Assembly: GCA_035939775.1 (NCBI GenBank)
Contig: DASZFO010000350.1
Span: 1 to 60,931, forward strand
Reading direction: 5' to 3'
Length of the DNA stretch: 60,931 nt
Source of the DNA: Pirellulales bacterium
GTDB lineage: Bacteria > Planctomycetota > Planctomycetia > Pirellulales > DATAWG01
The notes beneath the pieces are model-generated. The model was given only the letters and a program-made list of their open reading frames with translations, did not search any database and was not told the DNA's origin. Each line of letters starts with the position of its first letter. Position 1 is the first letter of the stretch. Shown piece after piece: positions 36,807 to 44,888 of the stretch. The position numbers were made by a program, and so were the translations under genes.

Positions 36807-37194
36807 TGAGAGACGGATCCAATGATCCGTGGTGATTTTATCGGCCAGATCGTCGTTGGAATCGACTCATTCTGAGCAAGACGATTTGCGTTTAGAATCG
36901 CACGAGACATTGCAATTCAAAGACGGGACTACACGCAGATTTGGCAAGTGATGGCTGCGGCGATGAGTCGGAAGAATGCGTCGCCGAAGTAGTAACGAAG
37001 TTCGACGAACGCAAATCAATGGCCGCTCGCGAGAGCCGCCAGCGGCACGCCGCAGTGCGGTTTCGTCTGGGGACGAATTGGGGACAACATTGCCCGCACA
37101 AGACCAACGCGCCTATAATGCTGTCGCAATATGGTAGCTACAGAACGATCAAACCGGGAAAGGACTTGCAACACAATTCAATTGCGAACGCAAC
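36807..37194. other. intergenic region downstream of the truncated porin
   Basis: About 390 bases without a convincing gene. Short open frames on both strands (70-85 codons) lack ribosome sites and protein-like composition. The region may contain the scar of the event that removed the end of the porin gene. Confidence 0.45.
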
Positions 37195-38751
37195 CTAAGC
37201 TATATCCCCTGAATCTTGATTGAGATACCAGTTGACTCCGAGCGTGGTATCGGTCATCTCGCCGCCTTTGATGGGGGCGGGTTGAGCCCCACTGCCCGCG
37301 GAGACAACGCTGTTCATGTCGATGTAGGAGAGTCGCGCCGCAATTTCCCAGGCGCCCTTGCCCATGCAGACTCCATCGCAGGTGCGGACGCGGAAGAAGG
37401 GCTCATACGGCTTGACAGTGGAAAATCGCTTGGCTTCACGGTCGTAGCCGCGGTTTTCGCCGGTCAAGAAATAGCTCGCCTGAATATAGGCGCCCTTGTA
37501 AGTGGCCGAGCGGCCAGTGGTCGCGCCAGTAACGGTGCTAACGTCGTTAAGCGTGACCCAGGTTGCTTCGCCGGAGACCGAGAACGGCCCATTAATCATG
37601 GCCAACTCCGCATCGTACTCCTCGTAGCTAAGGCAGTTCACGTTCCCCGTGTTGGTGAACGGGTTGAGCGTCAACGCTTCCTCGGTCGCCGAGAACGACT
37701 TCTGGTCGGTCGGGTTGGTCAAGCTGCCACCGGCGCCGACGACGCGGAAGTCGGTGCCCACGTGGAGCAAGTAACGCCCGTCCGAAGGTTCGTCGTAATA
37801 AGGCAGCCAAACCGAGCGAGCGCAGAAGCTCCAATCTCCCTCGTTGCTCCGCTCGATGAATGAATTGTCCGAGAAAGTGTCGCGGAATGTGCCCATGTAC
37901 CAGCTAAGATCCTTGTTTTCATTCACGTAGTTGAACGCCATGACGCCCCATTTGCGGGCAGGAGCAAAGTTGTCTGGGAGCGCTCGCCGCTCGAATTCCA
38001 GCCATTCGTCGCTGGTCAGCTCTTCGAGCATCCACGGCTCTTTGAAGTGGCCGATGCGAAGATTGCCCATGACCGGCAGGTAGCGGACCGTGGCATAGAT
38101 GTCCTTGAGCTGGATCGTTTCAACGATCTGGGTCTTCGTCCAAGTCGCGCCGGCGACGTTTGGGCCGGGAGGGTTCTGGACCGTTGGAGTTGCCAAGGCC
38201 GGGACGATCGCATTGCTCGCGCACTCGATTTCGAACTTGTAATCGACGTTCTCATAAACCCAGCCTTCGGCGTAGAGCCGCAGGTAGGTGAGGCCGGTGT
38301 AGTCAAGTTCCTTCGGGTTGCCCGTCGCGTTGATGTTTCGCTGGCTCTGATTGATGTCCACATTGTCGATGAACACCTTGGCGCCGACGCGGAACGTTGG
38401 GCTGGTGATGATCGGCACTTCCTTGGGAGTGCAGAACGGATTGGCAGCGTCCGGAGCGGCAGCGGCGCTGGCATTTGCGTTGGCGTCGAACGCAGTCGGA
38501 GTGGCGCTCACGCCTGGTTGCTGCTGTTGCTGCTGAGCGCGCAGGGCGCGGATTTCCGCCTCATTCGCGTCGAGACGGCGGCGCAACTCGTCGATCACGC
38601 TGTTCTGATCGCTCGCGGCAGCGCCGTCGTTGTAGCCGGCTGGGGCGACGGGCGCGTAGAAGCCCTGTTGACCGTGCGCTTGGCTCAATCCGGCCCACGC
38701 GACGAAGGCGGCGACGAGGCCGCCCAGGGCCATCCGAGGTCCGTCTCTCAT
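37195..38751 (-). CDS. OprP/OprO-type porin, fourth copy, C-terminally truncated
   Basis: A 518-residue product with AAAGGA about 8 bases before the ATG and the MRDGPRMALGG start seen in the cassette porins. It has a signal peptide, a coiled coil (VIDELRRRLDANEAEIRALRAQ) and barrel motifs TSPTFRVGAKVFIDNVDI, LPVMGNLRIGHFKEPWMLEEL, GAYIQASYFLTGENRGYDRE and AWEIAARLSYIDMN. The sister porins continue about 25-35 residues past NWYLN/HWYLT and end in Phe. This one stops at NWYLNQDSGDIA, so the last strand or two and the terminal Phe that guides BamA assembly are missing. Neighbouring frames do not supply them. Confidence 0.85.
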   Translation of the reverse strand: MRDGPRMALGGLVAAFVAWAGLSQAHGQQGFYAPVAPAGYNDGAAASDQNSVIDELRRRLDANEAEIRALRAQQQQQQPGVSATPTAFDANANASAAAAPDAANPFCTPKEVPIITSPTFRVGAKVFIDNVDINQSQRNINATGNPKELDYTGLTYLRLYAEGWVYENVDYKFEIECASNAIVPALATPTVQNPPGPNVAGATWTKTQIVETIQLKDIYATVRYLPVMGNLRIGHFKEPWMLEELTSDEWLEFERRALPDNFAPARKWGVMAFNYVNENKDLSWYMGTFRDTFSDNSFIERSNEGDWSFCARSVWLPYYDEPSDGRYLLHVGTDFRVVGAGGSLTNPTDQKSFSATEEALTLNPFTNTGNVNCLSYEEYDAELAMINGPFSVSGEATWVTLNDVSTVTGATTGRSATYKGAYIQASYFLTGENRGYDREAKRFSTVKPYEPFFRVRTCDGVCMGKGAWEIAARLSYIDMNSVVSAGSGAQPAPIKGGEMTDTTLGVNWYLNQDSGDIA

Positions 38752-39235
38752 GGGGACATCCTTTCACTTTAAAATCCGTTAAAAACGTCGGGGATCTTCC
38801 CCCGGCCATCTGCCGCGCCTCGCTCCATCGGGCGACGCGGCATCTCCTGATCGATAGCCTTGACACAACGAGAATCGGCCGGATTTCAGTAAGAACTATG
38901 TTAGATCGCTTCAAGACGCGGCCTCGATAGCCGACGATTTTCTGCGCCAATCGGATCGACCGGGAAATCCGGCAAGGTCGGCCGGCGCCGAAAGAAGTCG
39001 CTAGTTTGCCCCAAACCTAGCTGGCAGTTGCGCGGCGGGGCCAGTTGTGCTGACGGAGCCTCGATTTCCGCTGGTCGAGGGGAAGCGCGCCGAGGTATTT
39101 CGGAAGTTGTTTCGATCCGGCAAGATGTATCGCCGCGGCGCGTATGCTCCGGCGCGAAAATATCAAGGCCTTGGGCGCCGGTTTTACGGCGTGGTCTGGG
39201 GCTTGAATTTGTGGTTATAATTCAGCCGGAGTGAG
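38752..39235. other. divergent intergenic region between porin and UVR-motif gene
   Basis: 484 bases with both outward promoters expected. TATAAT at 39216-39221 is a possible -10 for the UVR gene, without a good -35. The stretch just upstream of the porin (TTTAAAATCCGTTAAAAA) is AT-rich. No gene is seen. Confidence 0.45.
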
Positions 39236-40054
39236 ATGAACGAAGAATGCGGAACTAACGAGCTACCGCGGGGGGCGGACGTTGCACGCGGGCTTCCGGA
39301 CTTAATCCACATGGCACGACGACTCGATATCGACCGCATTTTGCAGGAATGGCCCTTTCAGCCGGGAGAGGTGCTTGCCCGGCGGGTGAAGGCAGCCGAT
39401 GGCCGGGAAGTGTTGCAGATGCGCGTCGATATGGGCGTGTTGCAATTGGAAACTGAAGGCCGGCCGGACGGTCAGCATCCGGGGGGCGCGGAAACCTACT
39501 ACGAGCATCTCGCGGTCGAAGCGATTCGCGAGGGAGAGGCGTTTCAGCTCAGTCCCGAGCAATGCGTGGAGGCCGATCGCGAGTTCGTGCAGTTTTATCA
39601 CCGGCGGATTTGTTGGCTCGCTCTGCGCGAATATCGCCGCGCGGCGCGCGACGCCGATCACAGCCTGGCGTTCATGGACTTCGTTCGCAAGTTTTCCGGA
39701 GACGAAGACTGGACGGTCTCGCACGAGCAATATCGGCCGTTCGTGATGTTCCATCGCGTTCAGGCCGGCGCCTTGGCGGAACTCGAGGAGAACGGTCCCG
39801 AGGCGGCGATTGGCGAGGTGAATCGCGGCCTGGAGCGGTTCCGCGAGCTGTTCGCCGAATACGAAGCGCTCGATCGCTTCGATTCCGACGAGCTGGTGAG
39901 CCGGCTCGTCGAGTTGAAAGAGTCGATGCGAACGCACTATCAGGTCGGGCGCACGCTCGACGAGCAATTGGCCGATGCCGTGGCCGCCGAAGAATATGAG
40001 CTGGCGGCCAAACTCCGCGACAAGCTCGCCCGCCGCGGCGAAGCCCGTCGATAG
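39236..40054 (+). CDS. UVR-motif (UvrB/UvrC motif) protein of unknown function
   Basis: A 272-residue soluble protein with GGAG close before the ATG. The last ~40 residues (GRTLDEQLADAVAAEEYELAAKLRDKLARR) form a UVR helical hairpin, used elsewhere for protein contacts in UvrB/UvrC, McsA and Clp systems. The N-terminal ~220 residues (DIDRILQEWPFQPGEVLARRV, VLQLETEGRPDGQHPGG) are known to me only from planctomycete hypothetical proteins. No nuclease or kinase motif is visible. Confidence 0.75.
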   Translation: MNEECGTNELPRGADVARGLPDLIHMARRLDIDRILQEWPFQPGEVLARRVKAADGREVLQMRVDMGVLQLETEGRPDGQHPGGAETYYEHLAVEAIREGEAFQLSPEQCVEADREFVQFYHRRICWLALREYRRAARDADHSLAFMDFVRKFSGDEDWTVSHEQYRPFVMFHRVQAGALAELEENGPEAAIGEVNRGLERFRELFAEYEALDRFDSDELVSRLVELKESMRTHYQVGRTLDEQLADAVAAEEYELAAKLRDKLARRGEARR

Positions 40055-40096
40055 CCAACTGGATGGGGCATCGTATCGAAGAATGCCTGGACGGCG

Positions 40097-40160
40097 CTGC
40101 TAGCGTCGGCTTCCATGCCCGTGCCGGTTCCCCGACGCTAGCAGCGTCGGCTTCGACGCG
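40097..40160. repeat. GCTAGCGTCGGCTTC repeat pair with palindrome
   Basis: CTGCTAGCGTCGGCTTC appears at 40098-40114 and, after a 28-base spacer, CGACGCTAGCAGCGTCGG at 40133-40150 forms a 7+3+7 palindrome followed by CTTCGACGCG. It lies between the UVR gene and csrA and looks like a dispersed short repeat. Confidence 0.65.
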
Positions 40161-40340
40161 AATCCCTTTCCATCGTGGCAATCCATTCGCATTGTAGCGA
40201 TTGTAATCTTGGGCACCCCAACTATTGTAGATATGTACACTATCGCAAGGGTCTGGCGACTGGATTGGTCGCTGCGGTGATTTTCTAAATGCCATGCCGA
40301 TATTGGCTTCCCGCCGCATCGGTAAATCGCTCGCATCATC

Positions 40341-40356
40341 TGGCACGGGGGCTGCA
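40341..40356 (+). promoter_or_regulatory. sigma-54-like promoter upstream of csrA copy 2
   Basis: TGGCAC-GGGGG-CTGCA keeps the invariant GG-N10-GC and the full -24 hexamer; the -12 element is CTGC instead of TTGC. It is 64 bases before the csrA ATG, the same distance as the -24/-12 site at 32182-32196 from its gene. Confidence 0.75.
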
Positions 40357-40419
40357 TTAGGGGAGGATCGCCAAGGTCAAGCGATCCTAATCCCCGGTCC
40401 ATGCAAAGGAGTGTGTGCC

Positions 40420-40731
40420 ATGTTGGTTCTCTCGCGGAAGGTGAACGAGCAAATCCTGATCGGCGACGCCATAAAGATCACCATCCTGAGGGTCCGCGGC
40501 GACGCGATTCGGGTCGGCATCGAGGCGCCGCGCGAGGTGCAGGTGCGCCGGTCAGAATTGCCCCCTTTGCCGCAATCACCCGCCGCGCCGCGGCCGCAGC
40601 GCCCGCGCCCGCGCCGCCACGGCGAAAAAAACCCTGGCGAACGGGCCTCCGCTGTTGGAAGTCGACCGCTAGCTGCCAAGCTCCACGCGCGCCGTGTCCC
40701 AAGCGCCTCGACGACACCGCTGATGACCTGA
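40420..40731 (+). CDS. csrA: carbon storage regulator CsrA, copy 2, with long C-terminal tail
   Basis: A 103-residue protein with AAAGGAG before ATG 40420. The first 52 residues (MLVLSRKVNEQILIG, IKITILRVRGDAIRVGI, APREVQVRRSEL) are canonical CsrA with RNA-contact arginines present. A further 50 Pro/Arg-rich residues form an unusual tail; most CsrA end at 60-70. An A7 run within the tail (about 40624-40630) could hide a frameshift: in the +1 frame the codons read KKTLANGPPLLEVDR and stop at 40672. A sigma-54-like promoter lies 64 bases upstream. PPK2 follows after 58 bases. Confidence 0.9.
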   Translation: MLVLSRKVNEQILIGDAIKITILRVRGDAIRVGIEAPREVQVRRSELPPLPQSPAAPRPQRPRPRRHGEKNPGERASAVGSRPLAAKLHARRVPSASTTPLMT

Positions 40732-40789
40732 CCCAGGAGGCGCTTGGGCCGGCGTTGCAATTTCGCCGCGACGGATTAGCCTAGAAGGC

Positions 40790-41590
40790 ATGTCACAACC
40801 GCTGAAGGTCAAGCCCGGCGCGAAGGTCCAGCTCAAGGATTTCGATCCGGATTTTCACGACGGGATCGAGAAACAGGCCGCGCTCGAAGAGGCGGCCAAG
40901 AATGCCGATGCCCTCGATGAGCTGGCCTACCGTCTCTACGCCGAGCACCGCCGCGCGCTGTTGATCGTGCTCCAAGGGATGGACACGTCGGGCAAAGACG
41001 GCACGATCCGGCACGTGATGAGCCGCGTTAGCCCGCAGACCTGCAAGGTCGTCTCGTTCAAACAGCCCAATAGCGAAGAGTTGGAGCACGACTTTCTCTG
41101 GCGAGTTCATCGAGCCGTGCCGCCGAAAGGACAAATCGGCATCTTCAACCGTTCGCACTACGAAGACGTGCTCGTGGTGCGGGTCCACCACCTCGTCGAG
41201 AAATCGGTGTGGAAAAGCCGCTACGAGAAGATCAATCTGTTCGAGAAGTTTCTCGCGCAGGAGGGAACCACGATCCTCAAGTTCTTCCTGCACATCAGCC
41301 GCGACGAGCAGCGCGAGCGGCTCCTCAAGCGGATCGAAGATCCGCACAAGCTCTGGAAGATCAGCGAGGCCGACGTGGCGGAGCGGAAATACTGGGACGA
41401 CTACCAGCGGGCCTACGAAGACGCGATCGCCGAATGCGGCGCCGATCACGCGTCCTGGTATATCGTCCCAGCCAACCACAAATGGTATCGCAATTTGGTT
41501 GTTGGCCGCGTCGTTCATGAGACGCTAAAGCAGATGGACCCGAAGTTTCCCGCCGCTGCGAAGGACTTGACCAAGCTGGTGATCGAGTAG
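40790..41590 (+). CDS. ppk2: polyphosphate kinase 2 family protein
   Basis: A 266-residue protein of standard PPK2 length. Walker A GMDTSGKDGTIRHVM (about residues 64-78), the FKQPNSEELEHDFLWRVH segment, Walker B FNRSHYEDVLVVRVH and the lid region ISRDEQRERLLKRIEDPHKLWK are intact. PPK2 enzymes transfer phosphate between polyphosphate and nucleotides in the cytosol; the class (GMP/GDP/ADP preference) cannot be set by eye. It lies between csrA and a STAS protein on the same strand. Confidence 0.93.
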   Translation: MSQPLKVKPGAKVQLKDFDPDFHDGIEKQAALEEAAKNADALDELAYRLYAEHRRALLIVLQGMDTSGKDGTIRHVMSRVSPQTCKVVSFKQPNSEELEHDFLWRVHRAVPPKGQIGIFNRSHYEDVLVVRVHHLVEKSVWKSRYEKINLFEKFLAQEGTTILKFFLHISRDEQRERLLKRIEDPHKLWKISEADVAERKYWDDYQRAYEDAIAECGADHASWYIVPANHKWYRNLVVGRVVHETLKQMDPKFPAAAKDLTKLVIE

Positions 41591-41649
41591 GGCATCGTGT
41601 AAGCTAATCTCCATCGATCCAACCCACCGGATCATCGGGGAAGCTGGCG

Positions 41650-42162
41650 ATGTCGATGCCGACGGAAATCAAGGCGGCTCGCACGGACGACGGGTATGTA
41701 ATCCGCGTCGAAGGGCGCGGGACGCTGCGCGAGAGTCCGGCCGTGCGCGAATTCGCCGCCCAATGTCTCGATCAGCGGCGCGAGTTGACGCTCTCGGTCG
41801 ATCTCTTCGCCTGCGAGTATCTCGATAGCACGTTTCTCGGCTGCCTTGTCGGGCTGTATCGACGCGGACAACAAGAGCCGAACCTGCGCCTGACCGTGTG
41901 CGCCGAGCCAGAAACGCGGCGGCGATTGCTGGGCGCGACTCGGCTCGACAAGCTGTTCCACTGCGTCGACAATTGCCCCGAGCCGGCTGGTCCCTGGGCG
42001 CCGCTCTCGGCCCCGCAACTGGAAAAGCGCGATTTCGGCCTGCACGTCCTGGAATGTCATCAGCGGCTTTCCGAACTCCCCTGCCCCAGCGCGCCGGCCT
42101 TCAAGGCTGTCGCCGACCAATTGGCCCGCGAATTGGGCCAATCGCAGCCGGGGACGCCCTAG
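41650..42162 (+). CDS. STAS-domain protein (anti-sigma-factor antagonist type)
   Basis: A 170-residue protein. Residues ~5-100 form a STAS domain (VIRVEGRGTLRESPAVREF, LSVDLFACEYLDSTFLGCLVGL). The Ser in DSTFLG is where SpoIIAA-type proteins are phosphorylated. The C-terminal ~60 residues, helical with LEKRDFGLHVLECHQRLSEL, go beyond the domain. No partner anti-sigma kinase is nearby. GGAAG lies just before the ATG. Confidence 0.85.
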   Translation: MSMPTEIKAARTDDGYVIRVEGRGTLRESPAVREFAAQCLDQRRELTLSVDLFACEYLDSTFLGCLVGLYRRGQQEPNLRLTVCAEPETRRRLLGATRLDKLFHCVDNCPEPAGPWAPLSAPQLEKRDFGLHVLECHQRLSELPCPSAPAFKAVADQLARELGQSQPGTP

Positions 42163-42294
42163 CCTAGCACTACGGTGTCGAATACTCCTGTCACTTGAAC
42201 TACGACCGTGTGATACAATTGGTTGTAGGTTCGGAGCGACGGGGGATTCTCATTCGACGCCGAACGTATAACGATTCAATGCGAGGATGCCGTG

Positions 42295-42549
42295 ATGAAA
42301 GTCGAAGAGAGTTTGATCGCCGAAAACATGACGTACGAACGAGAGAAGGCGAATCTGCTGGCCGCAGGTGACGAAGGGAGGTTTGTCCTGATTCACGGCG
42401 ACGACGTTGTCGGGGTATGGGGAACCTATGAAGACGCCTTGCGCGAAGGCTACGGCCGATTTGGCTTGTCGCCGTTCATGGTCAAGCAGATTCAAAGTAT
42501 CGATCGCGTTCAATTCATAGCGCATGAAGTTTCACGATGTCGATCTTAA
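42295..42549 (+). CDS. small partner protein of the retropepsin-like gene
   Basis: An 84-residue protein. ATG 42295 is preferred over GTG 42292 because GAGG lies 8 bases before it. The core (GRFVLIHGDDVVGVWGTYEDAL, YGRFGLSPFMVKQI) looks like a compact alpha/beta domain. I associate this GDDVVGVW..YEDAL pattern with small bacterial proteins encoded directly before retropepsin-like genes. The stop overlaps the next gene by 13 bases. Function is unknown. Confidence 0.75.
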   Translation: MKVEESLIAENMTYEREKANLLAAGDEGRFVLIHGDDVVGVWGTYEDALREGYGRFGLSPFMVKQIQSIDRVQFIAHEVSRCRS

Positions 42550-42980
42550 CCATGTCGATTGGCCCGATCGGACCTTTGGTGGAGATTGGGTTGTTGGTGA
42601 GCAAGCCGCGGGCGGAGGCCCTGACCGCCAATGGGATCAAAGTCCCCGACATGGTGATTGCGCATGGTTTGATCGACACGGGCGCGATATGCACCTGCAT
42701 CGATCCATTAATCGTGCGAAAACTCGGTTTGTCGCCCACCGGGACCACCCAAGTCTATACTCCCTCCAGCGGCACTTTGGGACACGCTTGCGATCTCTAC
42801 GATGTGTCGCTTGGAATTGTGATGGGGGCGAGCCAGGAGCATGTCGTGTCGATCACAATGCCGGTTCTTGAAGCCGAGCTTGCCTATCAAGGATTTGAGG
42901 CGCTGATCGGACGCGATGTCCTTGCTCGCGGCACACTCTTCTATAATGGACAGGCGGGTTCATTTACTCTGTCATTTTGA
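42537..42980 (+). CDS. retropepsin-like aspartyl protease family protein
   Basis: A 147-residue single-domain protein. IAHGLIDTGAICTCI carries the catalytic DTG (Asp47-Thr48-Gly49), and YQGFEALIGRDVLARG is the hydrophobic-Gly/Arg-Asp-Leu motif near the second half, as in clan AA retropepsins that work as homodimers. It is cytosolic, with no signal peptide. Substrates of these bacterial proteins are mostly unknown. It is translationally linked to the 84-residue partner it overlaps. Confidence 0.85.
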   Translation: MSILTMSIGPIGPLVEIGLLVSKPRAEALTANGIKVPDMVIAHGLIDTGAICTCIDPLIVRKLGLSPTGTTQVYTPSSGTLGHACDLYDVSLGIVMGASQEHVVSITMPVLEAELAYQGFEALIGRDVLARGTLFYNGQAGSFTLSF

Positions 42981-43123
42981 ATGGCCTGCGGCGGCTTAGG
43001 ATCAGAGACATCCAGCCGTAACAGCCTTGATTTGACGAGCGAAATCGGTGAAAATGTATCGGTCGTCGGCAGCATTACGCCTCGCGCATTGATTTTTCGT
43101 ATCGCACTGGCAAGCGGCGGAAT

Positions 43124-43885
43124 ATGGTTTTCGAGCGAATCGAAACATTGAAGCGAGAGTACACCGACAAGTATGTCGTCGTGGACGAGAGCCGGCCGGA
43201 GTTGGCTCGATTCAAGGGGCAAGTCGGGCTGGTGAAGACGGTCAACATGAGCGGCCGGGCCCTGATCGAATTTCAGGACTACATCGCGAACATCGGTTGG
43301 TACGATATCGACTTGGATTTCGTCAAAGTCGTCCCGAAGCCGGAGGCCGCAGCCCCGACGACGGAAGCAAAGCCGGCGGCGAAAAAAGCTGCCCCGGCCA
43401 AACCCGCTCCGACTAAGCCAGCAGCGGCTGCGCCGGCGTCGGAACTGCCGGTTGAGAAGAAGCCAGCCACCGCGGAAAAGAAGCTCTCTCCGATCGAATT
43501 GGCGAGAATGCAAGGGGCGATGAAACGCGAGGGGATCCCGGCGCCGGCAAAGCCGAAGCCCGCCGCGGTCGACGCCGCGAAGCCCGCTGCGGTTGCGCCC
43601 CCCGAGAAAAAACCGTCCACGGCTGAGATTCTTGCGGCGGCGCGAACAAAAAAGGCTGCCGCGCCGAGTGAAATGCCCGAGGCGCCAGCGAGCGCTCTCG
43701 CTGAGCCGCCTGCTACCGAAGAGACCGCGACAATTGCCACGGCGACAATTGCCGCAGTGCCGATGGCTCCGGCTCCGAAGAAACCTGAAGCCAGCGCGGT
43801 AGTGATGATGGGCGCGAAGCCGACCACAACGGCGGAGAAGATTGCGTGGTGCCGCGGCGCAGACGCCGGCCGCAACGCGCGATGA
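43124..43885 (+). CDS. planctomycete-specific protein with Ala/Lys/Pro-rich linker
   Basis: A 253-residue protein. The first ~68 residues (MVFERIETLKREYTDKYVVV, ARFKGQVGLVKTVNMSGRAL, NIGWYDIDLDFVKVV) look like an SH3/KOW-like barrel conserved in planctomycetes. About 170 residues of AAKP-rich low-complexity sequence follow, with a short conserved helix (KLSPIELARMQGAMK). The end motif TTAEKIAWCRGADA is again conserved. This resembles a nucleic-acid or scaffold protein with a flexible middle. Function is unknown. Confidence 0.7.
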   Translation: MVFERIETLKREYTDKYVVVDESRPELARFKGQVGLVKTVNMSGRALIEFQDYIANIGWYDIDLDFVKVVPKPEAAAPTTEAKPAAKKAAPAKPAPTKPAAAAPASELPVEKKPATAEKKLSPIELARMQGAMKREGIPAPAKPKPAAVDAAKPAAVAPPEKKPSTAEILAAARTKKAAAPSEMPEAPASALAEPPATEETATIATATIAAVPMAPAPKKPEASAVVMMGAKPTTTAEKIAWCRGADAGRNAR

Positions 43886-44040
43886 ACCATTTGCCACGGC
43901 ATCGGTCTGCGTGGCCTGTAATCCATGTTGAGGTTTGACGAAGGGGATGCGAAGGCAGAGCCTTCTCGGCGGCGTGCTCCCAGGTGGAACCTGGGAAAAT
44001 GAACGGCGAGCGATCCACAAACGGAGGAGCAGGTGGAATC

Positions 44041-44616
44041 ATGACTACAGCCCAACAACAGCCAGTCGAAGCGGCGCCGCGACGCGGATGGTGGCGGCGG
44101 AATTGGAAGTGGCTCGTCGTCGGTCTGGTCTTGGTGGTCGGAATCTCCGCGGGCGGCGGATACTACTACCTGTTCGGCCGCATGCTCTTGAGCGAGCCGT
44201 TTAAGATCGCCTGGGATGCGGTCAAGAACAGCAAGCAGGTGAGCGCCGAATTGGGCGCGCCGATCAGCGGCGGCTGGACTCCGCACGGCACCGTCAATCA
44301 AGATCCGAACATGCCCGAGGCGACGATGAATTTCTCGATTTCGGGACCTAACGGCACGGCCGACGTCGCGGCGCTAGCCCGAAGGATCGACGGCATCTGG
44401 GGTTTCCCACGATTCGAGGTCGATACGCGTCCTCTCGATGGCTCAGTCGAGGGAAAGCATCTCGATTTAACCGGCGAAATCAATGCCGGCAAGCCGGACG
44501 ACGTGCAGAAATTCGATCCCACCAAACCGCAGCCGAAGACCACCACGACCGAAGAAGCGCCCCCGGACCTGAATATCAAGCTCGACGACGTCCCCTCCGC
44601 GCCCAGCGGCAAGTAA
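44041..44616 (+). CDS. Coa1-like membrane protein (cytochrome oxidase complex assembly 1 family)
   Basis: A 191-residue protein. ATG 44041 is chosen because GGAGGAGCAGGTGG lies just upstream; an earlier ATG adds unconserved residues. One membrane helix (WLVVGLVLVVGISAGGGYYYL) follows a basic segment (RRGWWRRNWK). An extracytoplasmic Coa1-like domain follows (FKIAWDAVKNSKQVSAELGAPISGG, TMNFSISGPNGTADVAALARR). No oxidase genes are near, so a respiratory role is not supported by context. The tail is Pro/Thr-rich. Confidence 0.75.
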   Translation: MTTAQQQPVEAAPRRGWWRRNWKWLVVGLVLVVGISAGGGYYYLFGRMLLSEPFKIAWDAVKNSKQVSAELGAPISGGWTPHGTVNQDPNMPEATMNFSISGPNGTADVAALARRIDGIWGFPRFEVDTRPLDGSVEGKHLDLTGEINAGKPDDVQKFDPTKPQPKTTTTEEAPPDLNIKLDDVPSAPSGK

Positions 44617-44642
44617 GCACCGTTGAATCGGACGCTCGCGCA

Positions 44643-44876
44643 CTACGGTTCTTCCTCGGCGGCACGCTGATGCTCCTCGATAAACGCGCGGGCGCGATCG
44701 TAATCGGCGGCCCGCACGACAATTGTAATCTCCATCGTGCCGATGCCGGCCAATCCGGCCTGTCCTTCGCCGGTGATCTGGCAAGCAATTCCTTCGCCGA
44801 GCAGGGCTGCTCGAATGATCTCCGCCTCGTTTTGATTATTTGTCGAGTAGACCTCTACTGGGTCATTCAGTTCCAT
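44643..44876 (-). CDS. DUF2007-type putative signal-transducing protein
   Basis: A 77-residue protein, MELNDPVEVYSTNNQNEAEI with IRAALLGEGIACQITGEGQ and ITIVVRAADYDRARAFIEE, the pattern of the DUF2007 ACT/GlnB-like fold. It is small, cytosolic and of unknown function. It lies 12 bases after the giant cytochrome-WD40 gene on the same strand. Confidence 0.8.
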   Translation of the reverse strand: MELNDPVEVYSTNNQNEAEIIRAALLGEGIACQITGEGQAGLAGIGTMEITIVVRAADYDRARAFIEEHQRAAEEEP

Positions 44877-44888
44877 CTCGGCGGCTCC

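Noticed and set aside
36892-37198. Two overlapping short frames (71 and 85 codons) downstream of the truncated porin
   Set aside because: They lack ribosome sites, hydrophobic core pattern or recognisable motifs, and they overlap on opposite strands.
42941-44020. Open frame of 359 codons on the minus strand
   Set aside because: It is opposite the Ala/Lys/Pro-rich protein gene; its Arg/Ser/Leu/Gly repeats are the mirror of that low-complexity DNA.
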